From Thiobacillus denitrificans (lineage in GTDB: Bacteria > Pseudomonadota > Gammaproteobacteria > Burkholderiales > Thiobacillaceae), in the NCBI GenBank assembly GCA_020725005.1, contig DYFW01000020.1:1-32670 (forward strand): a stretch of DNA of 32,670 nt. The letters are read 5' to 3'. Position 1 is the stretch's first letter, and every line of letters starts with the position of its first letter. This document shows, in pieces, positions 6,984 through 16,081 of this stretch. The position numbers and the translations under genes were made by a program. A model generated the notes under the pieces. It did not search any database and had not been told where the DNA came from. It saw nothing but the letters and a program-made list of their open reading frames with translations.

Positions 6984-7679
6984 CTAATATGCCATCAGCC
7001 AGCGGCGTGCGCGCAGCAGCTTGTGCAGTTGCCGGCCGGTGGCCAGTCCTTCCGCGCGCAGGGTCTTGAGCAGCACCAGCCACAGCTCGGCGGTGGCGTA
7101 GGCATCGGCCAGGGCGCCGTGGCGCGCGTAGACGGCGATGTCGAAGTGCGCCAGCCACTCGTCCAGGTGGCGACATTGCCTTGCGAGGTCGGGATACAGC
7201 AGGGCGGCGACGATGGCGGCGTCGAACCACGGCGCGGCGAGCCTGAGGCCGAGCTGCGCGCGTTCCTCGCGCGCCAGCACCGCCTGGTCGAAGCCGGCGT
7301 GGAAGGCGACGCGCGGCGCATCACCGGCGAATTCCAGCCAGTCGAGCAAGGCGGCGTGCGGGGCCGCCCCGGCGCGCTGGACGCTGCCGCTGATGCCGTG
7401 GATGAGAATGTTGTCGGCGGCCGTGGCGGTCGCTTGTGCCAGCCCGGTTTCAAAGCTCGGTTCGAGAACGATGCGCTGGGCTTCGATGTGCACGGCGCCG
7501 ATGGCGAGCAGGGGGTCGTGCGCCGTGTCGAGGCCGCCGGTCTCGACATCGACCACGCACCAGTGCAGGTCGGCGAGCGGCCGGTCGAGGTCGAACGTCA
7601 GGCGCGCCAATGCATCGCGCCGGGCTTGGCTCGCCGCATCCAGCGCGGGTTGCGGCGGGCGTCCGAACGGCCACTTCAC
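6984..7679 (-). CDS. DnaQ-like 3'-5' exonuclease
   Basis: A 231-residue protein of the DEDDh exonuclease superfamily. All five catalytic positions are visible: D44 and E46 in VVDVETGG (Exo I), D131 in FHAGFDQAVL (Exo II), and H187 and D192 in HGALADAY (Exo III epsilon). It starts at a GTG whose last bases overlap the TGA of the upstream DUF294 gene, so it is translationally coupled. Related proteins are annotated as DNA polymerase III epsilon-like. In this gene neighbourhood (DUF294 protein, exonuclease, DUF4212, symporter) the substrate is unknown; a regulatory nuclease acting on a small nucleotide or RNA is as plausible as proofreading, because there is no polymerase-binding tail. Confidence 0.9.
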   Translation of the reverse strand: MKWPFGRPPQPALDAASQARRDALARLTFDLDRPLADLHWCVVDVETGGLDTAHDPLLAIGAVHIEAQRIVLEPSFETGLAQATATAADNILIHGISGSVQRAGAAPHAALLDWLEFAGDAPRVAFHAGFDQAVLAREERAQLGLRLAAPWFDAAIVAALLYPDLARQCRHLDEWLAHFDIAVYARHGALADAYATAELWLVLLKTLRAEGLATGRQLHKLLRARRWLMAY

Positions 7680-9565
7680 AGATCGTAATCCAGCGCCAGC
7701 CGCGTCTGCACCTTGCGCGCCTGGCGCAGGGCTTCCTTGAGGATGCGGCGGTCGAGCGGGTTCAGGGTGTCGGGGTCGAGGTGGTTGTCGGGCGTGCGTC
7801 CCGCGCGCAGCTGTGCGTGCTGGTGGCGCAGCCGCAGCAGCTGCAGGAAATGAAAAGCGCGGTTCCAGTCGGCCAGTTCCTGGTCGGGAATCTTCAGCGC
7901 GTGGGCCGCCGCGCGCAGGCGCTTGGCGGTGTTGGTCTGCGGACTGCCGGCGGCGAGCGCGAAAATGCGCGCGGCGTCGACGAAGGGCGTGACGCCGTTG
8001 CGCTTGAGGTCGAGGGTGTGCGGGTGGGCATCGTCGCCGGACAGCACGAAATCGCGCACCACACCGAGCGGCGGCCGGTTGCGCAGCGCGTTGCCGGCCA
8101 TCTGGTGCAGGAAGCGCGGATTTTTCCGCGCCGCCGCGGTGAGCCAGGTGCGCAGCTCGAGCGCCGGTGCGGCGTCGCCGGCGAGCGGGCGGAAATCGAA
8201 AAAGATGCTGGCCTTGAGCAGCGCCTCCGGGCTGCCGTGATCGATCCATTCCGCGAACTGCCGCTGCCAGTCGGCTGCCGACAGGCACCACTGCGGATTG
8301 CCTGCCATGATGCCGCCGCGGCACAGGGGAAAACCGCAGGCGTCGAGGCGCGCGTTGACGCGCTGCGCGAAGGCGAGCAGCGCGTCGCGCTGGGCATCGC
8401 TGGCCGCCTCGTAGATCAGCGCGTTGTCCTGGTCGGTGGCGAGCGTCTGCTCCATGCGCCCTTCCGAACCGAGCGCCATCCAGCACCAGCGCAGGCCGGC
8501 CAGTCCGGGGTCGTGCTCGCTCTCGAGTGCGACGAGGCGTTCGGTGAGGCGGTCGTTGAGGCCGGAAATGATCGCGGTGAGGTTCTCCGCGTCCATGCCC
8601 TGCGCGAGGAGCGCGTGCGCGAGGTCGCCGATGTCCTGCGCCAGGGCGGGCAGGCGCGCCGGATCGTCGGCGCGCATCAGCGCCGAGGTGATGCCTTCGA
8701 CCGACAGTCGCCGCAGCGCGAAGACATCCTTCTCCGAGACGACGCCCGAGAGCTTGCCGTCCCGCACCAGCGGCAGATGGTGGATGCCCTGGCGCGCCAT
8801 CAGCACCAGCGCGTCGGCCACCGGCGCGTCGTCCGGCAACGTCGCGGGGGCGGGCGTCATCACCGCCGCGACCGGCGAAGTGAGCGGCACGCCGGCGAGC
8901 GTCACGCGCGCCAGCACGTCCTTGAGGGTGAGGATGCCGACCGGTTTTCCCGCGTCGTCGACCACCACCACCGAGCCGATGCGCGCCCTGTCCATGCCGG
9001 CGAGCGCGTCGGCCAGCGGTGTGCCGGGCGCCACGCTGTAAGGCGTGCGGCGGATCAGGCTGGCGAGCGGCCGCGCGAAACGCTGTTCGTCGTCGAGCGC
9101 AAGCGCGTATTCGGCCTGCACCGCGCGCTGCGACTCGACCAGCAGGCTGGCGATGCGGCGCGTGCAGAAGTCGTGGAACGCGGCGCTTCTTGCAAGCAGG
9201 GCGTGGAAATCCGCCGCCGGCAGCAGATGGCAGAAGGTGTCGGTTTCGGCGACGTAGCGGTTGGTGACGCCGCGCCCGGCGAGCAGCGCGCCGAGCGGGA
9301 ACATCTCGCCGGGCACCAGCTGCAGCACGGTCTGTCCCTCGGTGGTGGCGCCGCCGACGGTGCCCTGCTTGATGATGAAGAGCGTGCCGGGTGCCTCGTC
9401 GGCGGGTTCGAGCAGCGTCTCGCCAGCGGCGTAGTACGCGACCGAAAGCCGCTGCACCAGCCACAGCACATCCTCTTCGGACATCGCCGCAAACGGCGCA
9501 TGTCGGCGCAGCGCGTCGAGCGTGGCGCGGTGCAGGCTGTTGGCGAGCGGCAGGGTGTTCGTCAT
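7676..9565 (-). CDS. cNMP-binding/CBS/DUF294 nucleotidyltransferase-like protein
   Basis: A 629-residue multidomain cytoplasmic protein. Residues about 30-140 are a cyclic-nucleotide-binding-like domain ('GETLLEPADEAPGTLFIIKQ', 'LVPGEMFPLGALL'). About 172-290 are a CBS pair ('IGSVVVVDDAGKPVGILTLK' and 'HHLPLVRDGKLSGVVSEKDV'). About 310-450 are the DUF294 nucleotidyltransferase-like domain with GSEGR at 366-370 and D378/D380, resembling the GlnD-type active site, followed by the DUF294 C-terminal substrate-binding domain. Proteins of this layout regularly sit beside SSS symporters of this type and are presumed to regulate them, perhaps by nucleotidylation or by sensing adenylates through CBS. 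The GlnD-like acidic pair is intact, so catalysis is possible. It follows the thioredoxin-like gene by 19 bp. Confidence 0.93.
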   Translation of the reverse strand: MTNTLPLANSLHRATLDALRRHAPFAAMSEEDVLWLVQRLSVAYYAAGETLLEPADEAPGTLFIIKQGTVGGATTEGQTVLQLVPGEMFPLGALLAGRGVTNRYVAETDTFCHLLPAADFHALLARSAAFHDFCTRRIASLLVESQRAVQAEYALALDDEQRFARPLASLIRRTPYSVAPGTPLADALAGMDRARIGSVVVVDDAGKPVGILTLKDVLARVTLAGVPLTSPVAAVMTPAPATLPDDAPVADALVLMARQGIHHLPLVRDGKLSGVVSEKDVFALRRLSVEGITSALMRADDPARLPALAQDIGDLAHALLAQGMDAENLTAIISGLNDRLTERLVALESEHDPGLAGLRWCWMALGSEGRMEQTLATDQDNALIYEAASDAQRDALLAFAQRVNARLDACGFPLCRGGIMAGNPQWCLSAADWQRQFAEWIDHGSPEALLKASIFFDFRPLAGDAAPALELRTWLTAAARKNPRFLHQMAGNALRNRPPLGVVRDFVLSGDDAHPHTLDLKRNGVTPFVDAARIFALAAGSPQTNTAKRLRAAAHALKIPDQELADWNRAFHFLQLLRLRHQHAQLRAGRTPDNHLDPDTLNPLDRRILKEALRQARKVQTRLALDYDL

Positions 9566-9584
9566 GTCGCGCGACGCGGCACGC

Positions 9585-10094
9585 TCAGTGTCGCGCGTAG
9601 GGGCTTTTGTCGAACGCCTCGATGAAGGCTTCGAGATCTTCCTTGGAAAGTGGCCCGATCTTGCGCGCGACGATGCGCCCGAGCGGGTCGTAGAAATAAT
9701 GGGTCGGCGTGCCGACGAAGGCGCCGCCGCCGAATTTCACCAGTACGTCGGGGTCGGGTTCGGCGATCAGGTTCACGAAAGGCAGCTGGTGGCGCGCAGC
9801 GAAACTGCGTGCCTGCCCGATCCGGGCGATGCCGTCGATGGACACGCCCAGCACGCTCGCGCCGCGGTCGCGGTACGCCGTGTGGAAGGCGGACATCTGC
9901 CCCAGTTCCCTGTCGCAGATCGGGCAGTCGTGCGCCCACACGGCGACGATGGTCCACTGGCCCTTGCCGATGAATTCGCTGACGTTGCGCGGCCGGTTGT
10001 CGAAGTCGCGCAATTCGATGCTGGGGGCATTCGCCTGCGCGGCGAGCGCAAGCAGGGTGAGGGCGAAACCGAGGAAAAATTGTCGCAATGCCAT
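9585..10094 (-). CDS. TlpA-like periplasmic thioredoxin-fold protein
   Basis: A 169-residue protein with a signal peptide (residues 1-22, cleavage after AQANA) and a thioredoxin fold. The redox motif is W-A-H-D-C-P-I-C with C57 and C60, and the cis-proline turn is seen in 'FVGTPTHYFYDPLGRIVARK'. AhpC/TSA-TlpA proteins reduce disulfides in the periplasm, often for cytochrome c maturation or metal-centre assembly. ATG 10094 is preceded by AAGGAG. It is the first gene of the minus-strand cluster running to the symporter, 19 bp before the DUF294 gene. The C-P-I-C centre differs from the more usual C-P-P-C of CcmG/ResA, so the partner may differ; function beyond a thiol-disulfide reductase is not clear. 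Confidence 0.9.
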   Translation of the reverse strand: MALRQFFLGFALTLLALAAQANAPSIELRDFDNRPRNVSEFIGKGQWTIVAVWAHDCPICDRELGQMSAFHTAYRDRGASVLGVSIDGIARIGQARSFAARHQLPFVNLIAEPDPDVLVKFGGGAFVGTPTHYFYDPLGRIVARKIGPLSKEDLEAFIEAFDKSPYARH

Positions 10095-10169
10095 GGTCGT
10101 CTCCTTCCGGGCGTATCGCCGGTCGCCGCTTGGTCACATTATGCGCCATGCGCCTTGCGGGCAGAAACG

Positions 10170-10197
10170 AAAAGGCCCCGCTTCGGCGGGGCCTTTT
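10170..10197. terminator. Terminator after the YeeE/YedE gene
   Basis: A perfect 12-bp stem AAAAGGCCCCGC / GCGGGGCCTTTT closed by a TTCG tetraloop. On the minus strand it ends the YeeE/YedE transcript 18 bp past its stop. The A and T arms make it usable from both sides. Confidence 0.9.
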
Positions 10198-10215
10198 CCA
10201 GCTGGGCCGTCCGTT

Positions 10216-11478
10216 TCAGACGGCTTCCAGACGGCGCATGCCGGCGGGCAGCAGTTTGAGGTCGACCAGCGCGGTGATGAAGGCCTTCATGAAGGTGGCG
10301 TCGCTTTCGTACACCATCTTGTAGTACTGGACTTTCATGGTGATGGCGGCACCGAGCACGATGGCGATGAAGGTGAGGATGGAGCCGAGCGCCAGCGTCG
10401 AGAAGCCGGTGATGGCCTGGCCGATGGTGCAGCCCATGGCCAGCACGCCGCCGAAGCCCATGAGGGTCGCGCCGATCAGGTGGTTGACGAAATCGCGGCC
10501 GGAGGCGAACCACTCGATGCGGAAACTCCTCGAGACCAGCGACCACAGCAGCGAACCGAGGATCACGCCGGCCAGCGCCATGATGCCGAAGGTGAGCAGG
10601 CTGCTGTCGAAGCCGTTCATCGCGTAGCCCAGGGTCTGGCCCATGGGGTTGATGAAGGTGAACGACTGCGGCGCCAGCGCGGCGGTGGAAGCCGGCTTGA
10701 CGGCGTCGGCGGGGGCGTAGAAGTCCCAGCTCTGCACGTAGCTTTGCAGCGACATCGTCTCGCCGTCGGCGTTCACCATCACGTTGCTGGTGACATACCA
10801 GGCGGCCAGCACGGCCAGGCCGATGACCAGGCCGCCGAGGATGTTGTCGAAGCTGCTGCGGAAGTCGGCCGACTTGAACGCCCACACCAGCAGCAGGCCG
10901 CCGATGACGGCGCCCATCACGACGCGGCCGGTGGCGGCGTCGTCGCCGAACAGCAGGGCGCCGAGATCCTGATTGGTTGCCAGCGTCACGGCGGTGGGGC
11001 TGGTCCAGGGATAGAACAGCAGGGAATACAGCGTCTTGTCGCTGCCGGGGAAGGGGTTGACCATGTAATAGGCAATTACGGCGATCACGGCGAGCACCAG
11101 GACCGACTTGAGGTTGCCGCCGCCGATGCGCACCAGCGTCTTGTTGCCGCAGCCGGAGCCGTACACCATGCCGATGCCGAACAAGAGGCCGCCGAGCAGG
11201 TTTTCCAGCCAGGGGAAGTTCATCTGGCGGTAGGGCGGGAAGGTGTTGGTGACGTTGACCATGCCGGCCGCCTCGAGCGCCATCACGCCGAGCACGCCGA
11301 CGGCGATGGCCAGCACCCAGGCGCGCATGCGGCCGGTGTCGCCCATGTTGACCCAGTCGGAGACCGCGCCCATGGTGCAGAAATTGGTCTTGTTGGCGAC
11401 CGCGCCCATGATCAGGGCGATCACGAAGGTCGACCACAGGAAGAAGGATTGAGCGCTGGCGAAATCTTCGTAGATCAT
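10216..11478 (-). CDS. YeeE/YedE-family thiosulfate/sulfur transporter
   Basis: A 420-residue polytopic membrane protein containing both YeeE/YedE (DUF395) halves. The conserved cysteine motifs are present: NFCTMGA (C34), GSGCGNK in the first half and MGCTIGQ in the second. In the structurally known thiosulfate importer of this family, cysteines of this kind line the path and relay thiosulfate. In a thiosulfate-oxidising bacterium, uptake of thiosulfate or delivery of reduced sulfur is the natural role, but selenium- or sulfur-relay roles also occur in the family. A loop at about residues 230-265 containing 'SYVQSWDFYAPADAVKPAST' is probably periplasmic. The gene is monocistronic, with its own terminator; 163 bp separate it from purC and hold no other gene. 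Confidence 0.88.
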   Translation of the reverse strand: MIYEDFASAQSFFLWSTFVIALIMGAVANKTNFCTMGAVSDWVNMGDTGRMRAWVLAIAVGVLGVMALEAAGMVNVTNTFPPYRQMNFPWLENLLGGLLFGIGMVYGSGCGNKTLVRIGGGNLKSVLVLAVIAVIAYYMVNPFPGSDKTLYSLLFYPWTSPTAVTLATNQDLGALLFGDDAATGRVVMGAVIGGLLLVWAFKSADFRSSFDNILGGLVIGLAVLAAWYVTSNVMVNADGETMSLQSYVQSWDFYAPADAVKPASTAALAPQSFTFINPMGQTLGYAMNGFDSSLLTFGIMALAGVILGSLLWSLVSRSFRIEWFASGRDFVNHLIGATLMGFGGVLAMGCTIGQAITGFSTLALGSILTFIAIVLGAAITMKVQYYKMVYESDATFMKAFITALVDLKLLPAGMRRLEAV

Positions 11479-11641
11479 GACTCTGTCTCTCGCTGGGTAG
11501 GGGGAAATGCGGCCGCGCCGCGCGTTTCGAAAACTGCGCCGAATTCTAAACCTTCCGACTCGGATGGCAACGCCGCACGGGCGTTTCCGACCCGGTTCTT
11601 TTGTGCCGTTTACACCGCGCCCGCTTGTGGGTAGCCGCGCC

Positions 11642-12538
11642 TCATCCCAGCAGGCGCGTCATCGCCTCGCGGTATTTCTCGCTGGTTTTCGCGACGATCT
11701 CGGGCGGCAGTTCCGGGCCTGGCGCCTGCTTGTTCCAGCCGCTCGCTTCCAGCCAGTCGCGCACGAACTGCTTGTCGAAGCTGGGCGGGTTGCTGCCGGG
11801 GCGGTACTGGTCGGCGGGCCAGAAGCGGGAGGAATCGGGCGTCAGGGCCTCGTCGATCCACACCAGGCGGCCGGCCTCGTCGAGGCCGAATTCGAACTTG
11901 GTGTCGGCGATGATGATCCCGCGAGTGAGCGCGTACGCGGCGGCGGCCTGGTACAGGGCGAGGCTCACGTCGCGCACCTGTTTGGCCAGTTCCGCGCCGA
12001 TCAGTTTCGCCATGGCGTCGAAATCGATGTTCTCGTCGTGCGCACCGACCGCCGCCTTGGTCGACGGCGTGAAGATCGGCGCGGGCAGGCGGTCGGCCTG
12101 CTTGAGGCCCGCCGGCAGCGGGATGCCGCATACCGACTGGCGCGCCTGGTATTCCTTCCAGCCCGAGCCGACCAGATAGCCACGCACGATCGCTTCGACC
12201 GGCAGCGCCTTGAGCTTTTTCACCACGATCGCGCGGCCCGCGACCTGGTCGCGCTCGTCCGCGGCCACCACCGATTCGGGCGCGATGTCGAGCGCCTGGC
12301 TCGGCACGATGGATTTCAGCTTGTCGAACCAGAACGCGGACACCTTCGTCAGCACCTCGCCCTTGCCGGGGATGGGCGTGGGCATGACGACGTCGAAGGC
12401 GGAGAGGCGGTCGGTGGTGACGATCAGGAGCTTGTCGTCGCCGACGGCGTAGATGTCGCGCACCTTGCCGCGGTGGACCAGCGGCAGCGAGGTGATGCGC
12501 GATTCGAGTAAGGGCTGGCCCAGGAGTGGAGCGGACAT
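11642..12538 (-). CDS. purC: Phosphoribosylaminoimidazole-succinocarboxamide synthase
   Basis: SAICAR synthetase joins aspartate to CAIR using ATP in de novo purine synthesis. The 298-residue protein has the long-form signature '[19 protein letters not shown]', '[20 protein letters not shown]', '[18 protein letters not shown]' and '[20 protein letters not shown]'. The start ATG 12538 matches the family N-terminus ([20 protein letters not shown]). No clear Shine-Dalgarno precedes it. The reading frame is continuous with the upstream PerM-like gene, with no stop between them. A perfect TATAAT box lies 30 bases before the ATG, inside the upstream frame, so independent transcription is likely. 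Confidence 0.95.
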   Translation of the reverse strand: MSAPLLGQPLLESRITSLPLVHRGKVRDIYAVGDDKLLIVTTDRLSAFDVVMPTPIPGKGEVLTKVSAFWFDKLKSIVPSQALDIAPESVVAADERDQVAGRAIVVKKLKALPVEAIVRGYLVGSGWKEYQARQSVCGIPLPAGLKQADRLPAPIFTPSTKAAVGAHDENIDFDAMAKLIGAELAKQVRDVSLALYQAAAAYALTRGIIIADTKFEFGLDEAGRLVWIDEALTPDSSRFWPADQYRPGSNPPSFDKQFVRDWLEASGWNKQAPGPELPPEIVAKTSEKYREAMTRLLG

Positions 12539-13627
12539 GGCGGGGGCAGGGGGTGACAGCGAGGCGGCATTATAGCCGCCGCGGTAGAAGTCGCTTGCAA
12601 CATACATGGCGCGCAGTTCGCGCAGCGCGACCAGCAGGATCGCCGCCAGCGGCACCGCGAGCAGCACGCCGACGAAGCCGAACAGCTGGCCGAAGGCCGC
12701 CAGCGCGAAAATCACCGCCACCGGGTGCAGGCCGACGCGTTCGCCCACCAGGCGCGGCGTGATGACGTAGCTTTCGAGCAGCTGGCCGGCGAGATAAATG
12801 CCGGCGACCCAGGCGACGCCGCCCCAGCCGGAAAACTGCAGCGCCGCCACCAGCAGGGCGAGAATCATCCCCAGCCCGAAGCCGAGGAAGGGCACGAAGG
12901 AGAGCACGCCGGTGAGCAGGCCGATCGGCAGCGCGTAGTCGAGGCCGACCGCCCACAATGCCGCAACATAGTAGAGCGAGAGCACGGCCATCACCGCGAG
13001 CTGGCCGCGCAGGAACTCGCCGACCACCGCGTCCATCGAGCGCGCGATCCGGGTCACCGCGCCCATCCAGCCGCGCGGCGTGAGCGTGGCGACGCGCGCG
13101 ACCAGCGCGTCCCAGTCCTTCAGCAGATAGAACATCACCACCGGGATCAGGAGCAGGTTGGCGAGCAGGCCGATCACCGCGAGCGCGCCGGTTTGCAGCG
13201 TCGGCAGCCAGTCGGCGCCGCTTTCAGCGGCCCGTTCGGTCAACCAGGTTTTCAGCGCATCGAGGCTGGGGTCGATGGCAATGCCGAGCGTCTGCTGCAG
13301 CCAGGGCAGGACGCGGGTTTGCAGCAGGTCGATCGCGGCGGGCACGCGCTTGGAAAGCTCGGCGAACTGCCCCTGGAACAGGGGCAGCGCGACCAGCAGC
13401 AGGCCGAACAGGGTCAGGCCGGCAAGCACGATGACGATGACCGTGCCGGCGGGGCGCGGCAACCCGAGCGTTTCCAGCCGCTTGACCAGCGGGTCGAAGA
13501 TGTACGCGAGCAGCGCGCCGGCGAGGAAGGGCGTCAGTATCGGCCCCAGCAGATAGACCAGCGCGCCCGCGACGAGCAGGGCGGCGAGGACGAGCCAGGA
13601 AGCGTTGAGCGGCCGGACGGAAGGCAT
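12539..13627 (-). CDS. AI-2E/PerM-family membrane protein, frame open into purC
   Basis: 363 codons encode a PerM/AI-2E exporter family protein with about seven or eight membrane helices. The family core '[17 protein letters not shown]', '[20 protein letters not shown]' and '[20 protein letters not shown]' is clear and full length. Members transport autoinducer-2 or act as permeases or Na+/H+ antiporters; the substrate here is unknown. The family normally ends near '[13 protein letters not shown]'. Here the frame continues through '[13 protein letters not shown]' directly into the purC start codon. A TAA stop is available one frame away, at the purC TATAAT box (CTA TAA). Either the last residues come from a small indel and a PerM-PurC fusion is made, or the assembled sequence has an error. 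The ATG at 13627 is divergent from purM. Confidence 0.8.
12569..12574 (-). promoter_or_regulatory. purC -10 box inside the PerM-like frame
   Basis: On the minus strand GGCTATAATGCC contains a perfect TATAAT, 30 bases before the purC ATG. No convincing -35 was found at 16-18 bp. Similar GSTAWAATRCC boxes precede purM and purE at a similar distance. Confidence 0.45.
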
Positions 13628-13629
13628 AG

Positions 13630-13644
13630 GCGGTAAAATACCGC
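13630..13644 (+). promoter_or_regulatory. purM -10 region with short inverted repeat
   Basis: The 39-bp gap between the divergent PerM-like gene and purM contains GCGGTA-AAA-TACCGC, a perfect 6-bp-arm inverted repeat, with TAAAAT (13634-13639) inside it. TAAAAT is 27 bases before the purM start and fits a -10 box. The dyad may be an operator or may simply give a -10-like sequence on both strands. Confidence 0.4.
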
Positions 13645-13666
13645 ACTTTTGAATCTGGAGCCGGGT

Positions 13667-14691
<1,025 letters not shown>

Positions 14692-14695
<4 letters not shown>

Positions 14696-15324
14696 GCTGC
14701 CGCGTCGTCGTCCTGCTGTCGGGGCGCGGCAGCAATTTTCAGGCGATCGCCGCGGCGAAGCTGCCGGTCGAGATCGTCGCGGTCGTCAGCAACCGGCCGC
14801 AGGCGGCCGGCCTTGCGTGGGCGCGTGAACGCGGTTTCGCCACGGTCGCGCTCGACCACACCGAGTACGCCGACCGCGCAGCCTTCGACGCGCGGCTGGC
14901 GCACGAGATCGAATCGCACCGGCCCGACCTGGTCGTGCTCGCCGGCTACATGCGCATCCTCAGTCCCGCCTTCATCGACCGCTTCGAGGGCCGGCTGCTC
15001 AACATCCATCCCTCGCTGCTGCCGATGTTCCCCGGCCTCAAGACGCACGAGCGCGCGCTCGCCGAAGGGGTGAAGGTGCACGGCTGCACGGTGCACTTCG
15101 TCACCGCCGACCTCGACCACGGCCCCATCGTCATCCAGGCCGCGGTGCCGGTGCGCGCCGACGACACGCCGGACACGCTGGCAGCGCGCGTGCTGGCGCA
15201 GGAACACCGCATCTATCCGCAGGCGATCCGCTGGTTCGCCGAAGGCCGGCTGGAAATCCGGCACGGCCGCGTAAACTTGAAGGGCGATCCGACGTCACAG
15301 TCTGTGTTGACCACGGAAAGGTGA
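14692..15324 (+). CDS. purN: Phosphoribosylglycinamide formyltransferase (GART)
   Basis: Transfers the formyl group of 10-formyl-THF to GAR. The 210-residue protein shows the PurN signatures: '[18 protein letters not shown]' (phosphate-binding loop), '[18 protein letters not shown]', '[20 protein letters not shown]' with the catalytic Asn-His, '[20 protein letters not shown]' with the catalytic Asp, and 'ALDHTEY' earlier. The GTG start overlaps the purM stop by three bases. It precedes two DUF3108 genes, an arrangement common in betaproteobacteria. The start of the next gene is only 2 bases past the purN stop. Confidence 0.95.
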
Positions 15325-15326
15325 CC

Positions 15327-16076
15327 ATGCTGAAAACCCTCCTGCTGGCCGTCGCCCTGCTGGCCGTCGCCTCCCACGCGGCGCCCCTGAAGGACGCCGA
15401 TCCTCTACGGACCAAAGGCCGCGTGGCGTCGTCTGCGCCGCAACAGATGCGTCTCGTCTTCGATCTGTACCGCAACGGCCACAAGCTGGGCCAGGTCACC
15501 GACAGTTTCGATCGCAGCGGCAACCGCTACACCCTCGTCAGCGAGACGCGCGCGGCCGGCCCGCTGGAAATGCTGTGGCCGGGCGCCATCCGCCTCGAGA
15601 GCAGCGGTGCCATTACCGCGCAGGGCCTGCAGCCGGCGCAGTTCCTGCATGCGCGCAGCGATGCGCCGCACAAGCTGGCCAGCGCGAGCCTCGACTGGGC
15701 GCAGCGCCGTATCGATTTCCGCTACAAGGGGCAGACCCGAACCGTCGACGGCCTGCAGGACGGCGCCCAGGACCAGCTCTCGCAGTTGTATCAGTTCATG
15801 TTCATGCCGCGGCTTCCTGCGGAACTCGCCCTGCAGGTGGTGAGCGGGCGCGATCTCAACGACTACCGCTATGTGCAGACTGACGGCGGCATGGTCGCAA
15901 CCCCGCTCGGCAGCCTGCGCACCCGGCAGTACCAGCGTGTCGGGCAGGAGCCGGACGAGAAGGCCATCACCGTGTGGGTCGCGCCCGCGCGCGACAACCT
16001 GCCGGTGCGCGTGCGCGTGGTCGAGGACGGCGTCGTGCTCGAACAGCGTCTGCTGAGCGCGCAGATCGGGCGCTGA
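15327..16076 (+). CDS. DUF3108 protein, exported
   Basis: A 249-residue protein with a cleavable signal peptide (MLKTLLLAVALLAVASHA). It has the DUF3108 pattern: 'RLVFDLYRNGHKLGQVTDSF', 'QLYQFMFMPRLPAELALQVV', 'VATPLGSLRTRQYQRVG' and a final 'DNLPVRVRVVEDGVVLEQRL'. DUF3108 proteins are predicted beta-rich periplasmic or outer-membrane-associated proteins of unknown function. ATG 15327 follows GGAAAGG and is preferred to the GTG at 15321. It is directly downstream of purN, and a paralogue follows. Confidence 0.88.
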   Translation: MLKTLLLAVALLAVASHAAPLKDADPLRTKGRVASSAPQQMRLVFDLYRNGHKLGQVTDSFDRSGNRYTLVSETRAAGPLEMLWPGAIRLESSGAITAQGLQPAQFLHARSDAPHKLASASLDWAQRRIDFRYKGQTRTVDGLQDGAQDQLSQLYQFMFMPRLPAELALQVVSGRDLNDYRYVQTDGGMVATPLGSLRTRQYQRVGQEPDEKAITVWVAPARDNLPVRVRVVEDGVVLEQRLLSAQIGR

Positions 16077-16081
16077 GCCGG

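Noticed and set aside
7436-9625. 729-codon plus-strand open frame
   Set aside because: Antisense shadow of the DUF294 and exonuclease genes, Arg/His/Gln-rich with no recognisable domain.
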